A stretch of 64,000 nucleotides of DNA from contig NZ_OY775906.1 of assembly GCF_963675065.1 (NCBI RefSeq), forward strand, positions 1,280,001-1,344,000, in the 5' to 3' direction. Source of the DNA: an uncultured Draconibacterium sp. GTDB lineage: Bacteria; Bacteroidota; Bacteroidia; Bacteroidales; Prolixibacteraceae. The notes under the pieces were generated by a model. It was not told where the DNA came from. It worked only from the letters and a program-made list of their open reading frames with translations, and searched no databases. Each line of letters starts with the position of its first letter. Position 1 is the first letter of the stretch. The translations under genes were made by a program, and so were the position numbers. Positions 16,606 through 24,434 of the stretch are shown here, one piece after another.

Positions 16606-18536
16606 TAATTAAACAAGTCAAATATTCTGGAGAAAAATATTCATTTGAATCTCCTGAATTCGGGACAGGTATTAACATCATCGTCGGTGATAATGGTTCA
16701 GGGAAAAGTACATTTTCATATTTTATCGAGTTTGGGTTAGGTGGAAGTATTGAAGCCTTTAAAAAAGAAAAAGAAGAAGAGAAAAAGCTAAATAATAGTA
16801 AATACGAGCAGATTAGAGAGGATGAAAATAATTTTGTTCAATTAGACATTCTAATAAATAGCAAACCATATAGTTTAAAAAGGTTTATTGGTACAAATGA
16901 TATCTTTTTTGAAGAAAATGGTGTTATTGGAAAATTACCTATAAATAGGAATGCTGATTATGCTCCTCGTACTTTTTCAGATTGGTTATTAGAAAAACTT
17001 GAAATAAACGTATTTGAATTATCGCTTGGAACTTCTTCTTGGTTAATCGGATTCAAAGACCTTTTTAGACTATTGAACTATGACCAAGATACAGATTCAA
17101 GGAAAATATTTAAAGCTGCAAGTGCTGATAATTACATTGCAGATTCTTCGATAATCAGAAAATCAATTTTTGAAACTTTGATTGGCATAAACTCAGAGGA
17201 GTACAATATTAAATATAACGAATTCAAAAAAGCTCAAAAAGAAAAGAATGACGCTAAAATAATATATGATGATTTTTTAGAAAACAATCACGTAGTAGAT
17301 AACGAATTGGAAGCGGAGGAAAAAAAATTAGAAGAATTTGAGGAGCAACTAGGCAAATTAATTCAAAGTAGAGAATCATATCAAAAGCAAAATACAAATA
17401 GCGACGAGAAAACAGAACAACTATCTCAAATCCAAAACGAACTAATTGAGATTGATTTACAAACGTCAGAATATAAAGTTAAAAAACAAACCTACACTAT
17501 CGAGGTTAGTAAAATTGAGAAGCTTTTAGCAAAAAAGTATGATGAGATATCCCAAATAGAAAAAATAATTTTCACTCATGATAAATTAAATTTATTCTCT
17601 TTGGAAATTTGTCCATTTTGTATGGGGAAGGTTGAACCCCAAAATGGCAAGTGCATTTGCGGACATGAAATCAAAGATGATGATTATGAAAAGTTTGTAT
17701 ATAAATCAAGCGAATACAAAGAAATTTTAGACCATAAAAAGAAAAGTATCAAAACGATAAAGACTGCTTTTGATTCATATCGTTCAGAGTTGCTGGAAAT
17801 TGAAAAAACAATTTCATCAAATATTTTAAAATCTAACAAATTAAAAGAAGAGTTACGATTATCAATAAATGCTATTGAATTTTCAGGTAATTCACAGATA
17901 ATTGACAGGTTAAATGATAAAATATTAGAAGTAAAAGAAGATATATTAAAACAAGAAAAAGTTATTGAACTATTAAACAGAAGAAATCAACTTCAGAAGC
18001 GTTTCAATGACAAAAATGAGACTTTTAAAGAAAAGGATAAAGCTTTTAAGAAAATTTCGGAGGTTTTCAACAAAAACAATACAGATACTATTAATGAGTT
18101 TAATGAAATATATTCCATTTTACTGTCTAAATCTTCATGCAAAAGTAACCATGCAGAAATAAATGACGACTATATGCCTTATATTGATTATGGTATATAT
18201 AAAGAAAAAAGTGCTGTAGTACCTATTCGTTTAATGTATTATTTTACTTTTTTAAGCCTTGGGATGAAAAGGGAATCAGTAAAGCATCCAAGGTTTCTTT
18301 TAATTGATACACCACAAGGTGAAGGAATTGATGAAAGCAATCTTAAACTTAATATTAAATTACTTGATGAGGCATTAGAATTATCAAAAAATAATGATGA
18401 AGACGAAATCAAGGATTATCAAGTGATTCTCACAACAGGAGAAGGTAAGTATCCTGATGAATATGAGAGATTTATAAAAAGAAGATTTAATAAGGTTAAA
18501 GGAGATTTCATCTTGAAAAAGATTAAAGTCGAGTAG
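16593..18536 (+). CDS. Rad50/SMC-like ABC ATPase of a three-component system
   Basis: A 647-aa ATPase. Walker A is GDNGSGKST at residues 32-40, and the Walker B region is RFLLIDTPQGEG (about 568-579). The middle (about 220-520) is a long coiled coil broken by a four-cysteine zinc-hook-like element (CPFC then CIC, residues about 340-356). This is the architecture of SMC/Rad50-type ABC ATPases in conflict systems. Operon partners are the SMEK protein and middle component, with overlapping genes. The last two residues (V-E) and the stop codon come from the antisense intron at 18528; joining 18527 to 20481 gives S-R-A-stop, so the native stop was in the attC J arm. The protein is expected to be functional. 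Confidence 0.85.
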   Translation: MGNLVIKQVKYSGEKYSFESPEFGTGINIIVGDNGSGKSTFSYFIEFGLGGSIEAFKKEKEEEKKLNNSKYEQIREDENNFVQLDILINSKPYSLKRFIGTNDIFFEENGVIGKLPINRNADYAPRTFSDWLLEKLEINVFELSLGTSSWLIGFKDLFRLLNYDQDTDSRKIFKAASADNYIADSSIIRKSIFETLIGINSEEYNIKYNEFKKAQKEKNDAKIIYDDFLENNHVVDNELEAEEKKLEEFEEQLGKLIQSRESYQKQNTNSDEKTEQLSQIQNELIEIDLQTSEYKVKKQTYTIEVSKIEKLLAKKYDEISQIEKIIFTHDKLNLFSLEICPFCMGKVEPQNGKCICGHEIKDDDYEKFVYKSSEYKEILDHKKKSIKTIKTAFDSYRSELLEIEKTISSNILKSNKLKEELRLSINAIEFSGNSQIIDRLNDKILEVKEDILKQEKVIELLNRRNQLQKRFNDKNETFKEKDKAFKKISEVFNKNNTDTINEFNEIYSILLSKSSCKSNHAEINDDYMPYIDYGIYKEKSAVVPIRLMYYFTFLSLGMKRESVKHPRFLLIDTPQGEGIDESNLKLNIKLLDEALELSKNNDEDEIKDYQVILTTGEGKYPDEYERFIKRRFNKVKGDFILKKIKVE

Positions 18537-18569
18537 GTAAAGGGGAATTTCACCCCTAAACCTCTCACA

Positions 18570-18603
18570 GAACCGTACGTGATAGTCTCCCATCATACGG
18601 CTC
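18570..18603 (-). ncRNA. Group II intron domain V, copy 2
   Basis: Identical to the 34-nt domain V hairpin of copy 1 and placed at the same distance from the intron 3' end; domain VI follows at 18530-18566. Confidence 0.85.
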
Positions 18604-18616
18604 TTCGAAGTGAACT

Positions 18617-19885
18617 CTACGGATGAAAACCATACGTCCAATGCACAAACAGGTTCGGATAACATTTATAGATGTTCGTTAACCAGTTCCATGCAAGTTT
18701 ACGTGGTTTTCGCCTGTACCGACGATACTTGTTTGTTACCCATTTGATGAGCCTCCGGTTCAAAAGCCGCATAGCCCGTTTTAATCCAGTTACATTAAAA
18801 TGACCAAAGTAATTTATCCAACCCCGTAAATACGGTGCCAGCATTTCGGCAATTTTCTGGATATTAAACTGTACCATGCGATGAATCTTCAACTCCCTTA
18901 ATCGTTCCCCTACCCGCTTGATAGCTTTCCTGCTCATACTTGGCGTAAATACCAACTGAAGATGCCCCCATTTGCCCCGTGTACGCCTCGTTTTAAAGGT
19001 AAACCCTAAAAAATCAAACGTGCGGCACTTCACTTCAAAGGGTGGGTGCTTCTTCTGGTTGCGCTTGCAGTAAACAATCTTCGTTTTCTCTTTGTGGGCT
19101 TCCAGCTTACATTGCTTTAATCTTCGTTTCAGGTTCTCCAATAAACGGAGTGCCTCTTTGAAGTTCTGGCAATGGATTATCACGTCATCGGCATAGCGTT
19201 CGAACGGATTTTCAGGATAATATTTATCCATCCATTTATCGAACACAATATCCATAAAAATATTTGCCAACAACGGGCTGATTACCCCGCCTTGTGGTGT
19301 CCCTTTCTGAGTATTCTTCTGAATACTACCTTCGGGCAACTGCACATCGGCTTTCAGAAAACGTTCAACATACAGCAAAATATGTTTCTCCTGCGTATGA
19401 TGACGTACTGCTTTCATAAGCAGCTCATGGTCGATATTATCGAAGAATCCCTTGATGTCCAAATCGATGACCCAGTCGTACTTCATGCAATTCTCTTTGC
19501 ATTGTTGAACAGCTTGCCTGGCACTCCGTCTCGGACGGTAGCCAAAGCTGTTCCTATGAAACGTAGGTTCAACTATAGGTTCAAGTTCTTCCCGTATTAC
19601 CATTTGAGCTACTCGGTCGCATACCGTGGGTATCCCCAACAGGCGGTCTGTGCCGTCCAGCTTGGGAATGGGTACTTGTTTAACGGGTTGCGGATAATAG
19701 CTGCCAGACGAAAGACGGTTCCATACAGGGTACAAATACTTCCGGGCATTGGATTCAACCATTTCAATGGTTACTCCGTCAACACCGGCACTCCCCCCGT
19801 TGGATTTTACTTTCTTAAAGGCTGCCCATACCGCTTCTTTCTCTATCGGTTGAGTCCTTGATTGTAATAAACTAATCATCCTCAA
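18617..19885 (-). CDS. ltrA: Group II intron reverse transcriptase/maturase, copy 2
   Basis: A 422-aa protein identical to that at 3617-4885, with the same RYADD active site and C-terminal maturase region and no truncation. Because both copies have an intact gene, an intact domain V and complete ends, both are probably still competent for splicing and retrohoming. Base identity implies a recent transposition or ongoing gene conversion. Confidence 0.93.
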   Translation of the reverse strand: MRMISLLQSRTQPIEKEAVWAAFKKVKSNGGSAGVDGVTIEMVESNARKYLYPVWNRLSSGSYYPQPVKQVPIPKLDGTDRLLGIPTVCDRVAQMVIREELEPIVEPTFHRNSFGYRPRRSARQAVQQCKENCMKYDWVIDLDIKGFFDNIDHELLMKAVRHHTQEKHILLYVERFLKADVQLPEGSIQKNTQKGTPQGGVISPLLANIFMDIVFDKWMDKYYPENPFERYADDVIIHCQNFKEALRLLENLKRRLKQCKLEAHKEKTKIVYCKRNQKKHPPFEVKCRTFDFLGFTFKTRRTRGKWGHLQLVFTPSMSRKAIKRVGERLRELKIHRMVQFNIQKIAEMLAPYLRGWINYFGHFNVTGLKRAMRLLNRRLIKWVTNKYRRYRRKPRKLAWNWLTNIYKCYPNLFVHWTYGFHP

Positions 19886-20484
19886 AATAATTTTAAGTTG
19901 TAAGATTTATTCAATCTAACTCCGTTGCCCCCTTCGCTAAAGCTATGTTTCCATAACCGTTTCGTGGATGCGTAGTCCGCTACTACGGGGCAATCCGCCA
20001 CTATTTTAAAGTATCGGTACTCTGCTGACTTACCAAAATAGGCTTTTCGTCATTCTCCCTTGACAGCTTTAAAATAGCTTCTCCTGTTCCGTAGATTAGC
20101 CCGGGTTTGAGTCATGCCCTCTTTATCCCGTGTGCCACCTGACCAAAACTTAGGTGTTCGTCAGATTCTGTCTCTCGGGGCAGCTGTCCCCTCGATTTTG
20201 ACACAACATACGTTATTATCGAGACCTCAATAAGGGTTCATTTGCATTCATCTCTACAAACCCACACCTGATACCGTTCAGAATTACTTCTTTTCGATAC
20301 CGTTTCCCAAACGCTCAATACCATTCCGTGAAAGAACAGCACCTTTGGGTGGTTTGACCAATCCGCCTAATCGGCTTAGCCGAAGCCCATAGTATGTAAA
20401 ACATAATATTTCTTCATCTAATCTACAGTTATGTAACTCAATTATTTATAAATTGCATCCTTGAGTTACGCAGGACACACAGCA

Positions 20485-20621
20485 GGGCATAACATTTTGT
20501 ATAAGTAATGGCAGGCGATGTGGTAAATATTAAGGTTTGTTGCCCGCTCAAACTGCTTAGCGGTTTGACAGGAAAGAAGCCCGCAATCTGCCACTACTCA
20601 TACAATTTACCGTAATAGCGC
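20485..20621 (+). repeat. attC-like site J (mutated right core)
   Basis: Left arm GGGCATAAC (20485-20493); right end GTAATAGCGC (20612-20621), where GTTATAGCGC would be expected. TTGTATAAGTAATGGCAG / CTGCCACTACTCATACAA matches site C almost exactly. Its left arm does not pair with GTTATCGGC, the opening word of the cassette that it now closes, unlike every site to its left, pointing to a past fusion or deletion. The intron is inserted immediately to its left. Confidence 0.8.
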
Positions 20622-20712
20622 ATACCGAAGAACCGAATTTCCATACTAATATTTATTTTATCTTAGCTTTAAATTTATTTACCATTATAGTTTAACTAAC
20701 TACTTTTAAAGG

Positions 20713-21822
20713 ATGGATCTCGGTTTAATTTCACTTCTATCTTTTCTTATCACCTTCCAGCTTCTATTTGTTGGCATCTTTCTGATTACACATAAAAAAG
20801 GAAACCGACGCAATAACATTCTGCTAAGTACTCTGTTTATTTTGATCGCCTGGAACATAGGAAACCTTACACTGCAAATGAATGGTGTCGTACTCGAATG
20901 GGAATTCCTGCAATATATAGATGACGGCTTTTTTCTTCTTTATGGTCCCATAATTTACTTGTACACTCAGGGTGTCATTTATAAAGATTTCAAATTATCC
21001 CGGAGAAACCTGCTGCATCTGATTCCCTACTTACTGCTTACTATTTTACTCCTGTCATTAGGGAACTTTGCACCGGACACATTGGAAGAAATTATAAAGA
21101 ACGATTTGCCCTGGCAGTTCTACCTGATAAGTTCGATAATGTATATCCATGTCTTTGTTTATCTCGGACTAACCTACAAATCCCTTTGGAAGTATCGTAA
21201 AATAATTAAAAACAAATATTCTCAAATAGATCAAATCAATTTAGATTGGCTTAGTTTCTCTATTAACACCTTTTTACTACTCACCTTTGTATCATTGATT
21301 CAAAATTTCATAGCCTTGGCAGAAAATAGGTCTTTGTTTATAATCACCTTAGTACTTCTGCTCATTTTTGTCTTTTATTTTGTGAATAAGGTTATTTTGA
21401 AAGCACTTCGACAACCCGAAATTTTTGCAGGCATTGCACAAAATGAAACAAGCAAATACATGGGATCGAATTTGACCCCAGATCAAATTGAGGAATATAA
21501 GAAACAGTTATTGGATTTGTTCAATACCGAAAAACCTTTCCTGAACCCTCAAGTTAGTCTTGCCGATTTATCTGAAAAACTATCCATATCTACAAAACAC
21601 CTGTCCCAAGTGATCAATCAGTCGTTTAATAAAAGTTTTTTCGATTTTATAAACACCTTCAGAATTCAGGAAGTTCAACGAATCCTGAAAGAATCCAGAG
21701 ACGATAAAATGACTGTTCTCGAGGCAATGTACGAGGCAGGATTCAATTCTAAATCTTCTTTTAATACAGCCTTTAAAAAAGAAACAGGACAAACACCAAC
21801 AGAATTCCGAAAAACAATTTAA
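20713..21822 (+). CDS. Membrane-embedded AraC-family transcriptional regulator
   Basis: A 369-aa protein. The N-terminal 230 residues contain about seven hydrophobic segments (for example 5-25, 36-55, 71-90, 99-119, 138-157, 184-203 and 210-228), and the C-terminal 100 residues are an AraC-type double helix-turn-helix (LADLSEKLSISTKHLSQVIN ... EAMYEAGFNSKSSFNTAFKK, then QTPTEFRK). Such 7TM-AraC fusions are common in Bacteroidota and are thought to link an envelope signal to transcription. It lies 90 bp upstream of a CPBP protease gene and is a plausible regulator of it. With the protease it forms a two-gene cassette (J-K0). A short AG-rich stretch precedes ATG 20713. Confidence 0.85.
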   Translation: MDLGLISLLSFLITFQLLFVGIFLITHKKGNRRNNILLSTLFILIAWNIGNLTLQMNGVVLEWEFLQYIDDGFFLLYGPIIYLYTQGVIYKDFKLSRRNLLHLIPYLLLTILLLSLGNFAPDTLEEIIKNDLPWQFYLISSIMYIHVFVYLGLTYKSLWKYRKIIKNKYSQIDQINLDWLSFSINTFLLLTFVSLIQNFIALAENRSLFIITLVLLLIFVFYFVNKVILKALRQPEIFAGIAQNETSKYMGSNLTPDQIEEYKKQLLDLFNTEKPFLNPQVSLADLSEKLSISTKHLSQVINQSFNKSFFDFINTFRIQEVQRILKESRDDKMTVLEAMYEAGFNSKSSFNTAFKKETGQTPTEFRKTI

Positions 21823-21912
21823 CAAATGCGTTCGATATCCTGATTTCGGTCGACCGTGGTTAAAATAGTTACGATACTTGTTGTGTCATTTAAAACCTTA
21901 AATTAAAATGAG

Positions 21913-22653
21913 ATGAAAAGAAACAATGTCGAAACAAAAATTGGATACCTGTTGAACACGAATAAAATAGTTAAGATTAGTGAGATTCTTTTAGTATTTA
22001 TTTTAGCCTTTGCTTTGATTAAATTATTGACACCTTATGCCGGAGATAACCAATTACTACTAATGGGAATTATCTGGAGTGCCAATATTTTAATGATAGG
22101 TCTTGTTTTGTTGGGAATCAAACTCCGTGGACAAAAATGGAGTGATTTCGGGTTAACATTCGGACGCATCAGCTTAAAAAAAAGTATTAGGATATTCCTT
22201 CTTTCTCTACTGGCTTGTACTCTTGGGGCTGCAGGATTTATGCTTGGAACTCTTGTTATGGCCAATATTTCAGGCATGCCCGAAAGTGCCGATATGAGTG
22301 TTTATGAATATTTATATAACAATATATTCATGCTGGTAATAACTCTTATTGGCGTTTATATAATATCCTCATTTGGTGAAGAAGTGGTTTACCGGGCATT
22401 TTTAATTAACCGCATAAGCGAATTAGGTTTTGATTCTAAATATGGAAAGATGGCAACAGTTATCATTAGCGCTGTAATTTTTGGATTAGTGCATTATACA
22501 TGGGGACCGACGGGTATGGTCTCAACCGGACTTTTTGGTTTGGCTATGGGAATATGTTATTTGAAATTTAAAAAGAACCTTTGGATATTGGTGCTAGCTC
22601 ATGCATACCTGGATACAATATTATTGGTACAAGTGTATATGTCAAGTAATTAA
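21913..22653 (+). CDS. CPBP family intramembrane metalloprotease
   Basis: A 246-aa multi-pass membrane protein with about six to eight segments. The CPBP/Abi (Rce1-like) motifs are present: EEVVYR at residues 156-161 (EExxxR), FGLVHYTWG further on (FxxxH), and LAHAYLD near the C-terminus (third His). These residues bind the metal and form the active site in the family, whose members cut prenylated or membrane proteins or confer self-immunity to bacteriocins. It follows the AraC-like regulator in the same cassette. The substrate is unknown. The catalytic signature is complete. Confidence 0.88.
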   Translation: MKRNNVETKIGYLLNTNKIVKISEILLVFILAFALIKLLTPYAGDNQLLLMGIIWSANILMIGLVLLGIKLRGQKWSDFGLTFGRISLKKSIRIFLLSLLACTLGAAGFMLGTLVMANISGMPESADMSVYEYLYNNIFMLVITLIGVYIISSFGEEVVYRAFLINRISELGFDSKYGKMATVIISAVIFGLVHYTWGPTGMVSTGLFGLAMGICYLKFKKNLWILVLAHAYLDTILLVQVYMSSN

Positions 22654-22859
22654 AATAATAGATCTAAGCATTCAATAAAAATGCACAGAATTGTAATGAG
22701 ATTAAAAAAAGATTTTCAAATTGTATACTAATAAATAAACCATATAAGTTGATTGGTTTTTAAGCTGGTAAAATATTAAACCAATATTTTAATCATACTA
22801 AAAACTTGATTTTGCACACACATAAAAATCTGTAAACTTTAAGATAATATAAATGCAAT
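22654..22859. other. Non-coding tail of the J-K0 cassette
   Basis: About 200 bp of AT-rich sequence between the CPBP gene stop and the damaged attC K0. I see no gene, no clear terminator and no repeat here. Unlike other cassettes, where the gene ends at the attC, this tail is unusually long, which fits decay at the right end of the array. Confidence 0.5.
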
Positions 22860-22942
22860 GCGCTATAAAATGTACACATTTCAGAGCGGGGCGAAGTATG
22901 TGTGCGGATTGTCGCAACACCGTCAGCTCCTGCCGGACACAA
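22860..22942 (+). repeat. Truncated attC-like remnant K0
   Basis: Begins GCGCTATAAA (22860-22869), complementary to the right core of site J (ATAGCGC) except that the conserved AAC is now AAA. The following GGATTGTCGCAACACCGTC and CTCCTGCCGGACA resemble the left half of sites E/F. The right half and GTT core are missing and the sequence runs straight into an AraC gene fragment. A half-deleted attC. Confidence 0.65.
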
Positions 22943-22955
22943 ACACTCTCCAACT

Positions 22956-23036
22956 ATTGATTTTAAAGCATTATCGGGAATAACACCAAAAGACTATTTT
23001 GAAAAAGAAGATTACTTTTCTGAGTATTTTGGGTAA
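22956..23036 (+). pseudogene. Fragment of an AraC-like regulator C-terminus
   Basis: Twenty-six codons reading IDFKALSGITPKDYFEKEDY and on to a TAA stop. The F-K-x-L-x-G-x-T-P-x-x-Y pattern is the last helix of an AraC-type HTH domain. The rest of the gene is absent: upstream bases are attC remnant K0. It marks a deletion that removed the end of one attC, its core and most of the next cassette's gene. Confidence 0.55.
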
Positions 23037-23055
23037 ATTATTTAAGAAAAACAAA

Positions 23056-23190
23056 GCCTAACAATTTGTATAAGCAATGGCAGGAGAAGCACTAAACATC
23101 AAGGTTTATTAGCCCGCTCAAACTTAGTAGCGCTTTGACAGAAAACGACTACGCAATCTGCTACTACTCATGTAATTTACCATTCTCGCC
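23056..23190 (+). repeat. attC-like site K, degenerate right end of the array
   Basis: Left arm GCCTAAC (23056-23062). The right end reads ATTCTCGCC (23182-23190) where GTTCTCGCC would be expected, so the core is mutated. TTGTATAAGCAATGGCAG pairs with CTGCTACTACTCATGTAA less well than in C and J. It lies 14 bp from the glycerate kinase stop and marks the array/chromosome border. Confidence 0.75.
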
Positions 23191-23203
23191 AATACACCAA
23201 AGT

Positions 23204-24334
23204 TTATTTCCCTGATGCAATGGTTACAGCAAACTGTGCGGCAGCTTCTTCCAGGTATTTTCCTGCATTTTTAATAGAATCTTCAACATTGGTAGCCTGT
23301 TGAATCATTTCAGCCAGGTAATCGATTTTATGCGCTTTTATTTGTTGTTCGCTTAACTCACTCAACCCACAAAAAACTGCCAGTTTCTGGTTGGTTCTTG
23401 AATCGAGCACACCTTTAATCACTTTCCCTGAAAATGTTTGCTCATCGAACTTGCCTTCGCCGGTAACGATCCAGTCGGCGTCTTTTACTTCGCGGTCAAA
23501 ATCAGCAATTGATTTTATCAGTTGTGTACCAGATTTTAATTTCGCGTTCAGAAACAAAACACAGCCTGCTCCCAGTCCTCCGGCAGCACCGGCACCGGCT
23601 ATATTTTGCAGGCTTTTCCCAAATTGTATTTCTACTTTTTCGTTAAAATTACTCAGGCCGGCATCCAGCTCTTCCACTACCCGCTGTGATGCTCCTTTTT
23701 GCGGCGCGTAAATATGTGCTGCACCATTTGGCCCGTATAAGGGATTATCCACATCGCAGGCCACTTCAAATTTAATGTTCCTCAGTTCTTTATTTACCAA
23801 TTCAGTGTCGATGGTTGCCAGACGGTTTAAATCCTTTCCTCTCCCCTCCAACAAATTGTTTTCAGTATCAAAAAAACGAAAACCAAGCGCACTTGCCATT
23901 CCCATTCCGGCATCGTTGGTTGAGCTTCCGCCAATTCCCAAAAGAATGTGTTTGGCCCCGCGTTTTAAAGCATCCAAAATTAATTCGCCCGTTCCGAAAG
24001 TTGAAGTTTCCAACGGATTCAGTTCTTCGTTTTTCAGTAAACGAATTCCTGATGCTTCGGCCATTTCGATAAAAGCCAGCTTTTCTTTTTCGGCATACAA
24101 ATAGTTAGCTCGAATGAGGCGTAACAAAGGATCGTGAACCTCTGCAGAAATCAGCTTACCACCTGTATAAAATTTCAGGGCGTCAACCGTTCCGTCGCCA
24201 CCATCGGCAAGTGGCAATTTTACAATCAACACATTTTCGATGTATTTTTTAATGCCACGTTCAACGGCATCGCAAAATTCAATGCCTGTTAACGATCCTT
24301 TAAATTTATCGGGTGCAATTACGATCTTCTTCAT
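23204..24334 (-). CDS. glxK: Glycerate kinase
   Basis: A 376-aa protein from ATG 24334. A longer frame back to 24415 exists, but its first 27 residues are atypical while MKKIVIAPDKFKGSL is the standard family start; an AGGG lies just before. It matches the GlxK/GarK type: GGDGTVDAL near residue 70, GIGGSSTNDAGMG near 135, AGAAGGLGAGC, and VTGEGKFDEQT. The enzyme phosphorylates D-glycerate with ATP to 2- or 3-phosphoglycerate, feeding lower glycolysis. Last gene of a four-gene minus-strand operon (apbE, PmoA-like, oxidoreductase, glycerate kinase), which suggests catabolism of a sugar-acid-like compound. It is the first chromosomal gene right of the cassette array. Confidence 0.92.
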   Translation of the reverse strand: MKKIVIAPDKFKGSLTGIEFCDAVERGIKKYIENVLIVKLPLADGGDGTVDALKFYTGGKLISAEVHDPLLRLIRANYLYAEKEKLAFIEMAEASGIRLLKNEELNPLETSTFGTGELILDALKRGAKHILLGIGGSSTNDAGMGMASALGFRFFDTENNLLEGRGKDLNRLATIDTELVNKELRNIKFEVACDVDNPLYGPNGAAHIYAPQKGASQRVVEELDAGLSNFNEKVEIQFGKSLQNIAGAGAAGGLGAGCVLFLNAKLKSGTQLIKSIADFDREVKDADWIVTGEGKFDEQTFSGKVIKGVLDSRTNQKLAVFCGLSELSEQQIKAHKIDYLAEMIQQATNVEDSIKNAGKYLEEAAAQFAVTIASGK

Positions 24335-24434
24335 TTCCCTAAAATAAGAATATTTCCAAAGCAGCTGGCTGTTAATAAAAAACGGGAAGCTATAATTAAC
24401 TTCCCGTTTCAACATCCATAATTTTTATCACTTG

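Larger units (their letters stand above)
18528..20480 (-). mobile_element. Group II intron, copy 2 (1953 bp)
   Basis: Same element as at 3528-5480, apparently base-identical over its whole length, with the same GTGTG start (20480) and CGAC end (18528). It lies antisense in the last codons of the ABC ATPase gene, its 5' end 13 nt from the GTT core of attC site J. Exon bases at the 5' junction read GCCCTGCT and differ from copy 1, so this is an independent insertion at an equivalent position rather than a duplicated flank. The 3' flanking bases share only TTT. The 5' ribozyme region without a gene is 19886-20480. Confidence 0.93.

Noticed and set aside
1019..23190. CRISPR array
   Set aside because: Repeats are separated by 1-5 kb genes, differ in length and sequence, and are palindromic with variable boundary words.
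1019..23190. MITEs or IS terminal inverted repeats
   Set aside because: Each palindrome lies between genes in one orientation, no transposase is present, and the 9-10 nt complementarity joins the ends of each gene interval with a different word per interval, which fits attC and not target-site duplications.
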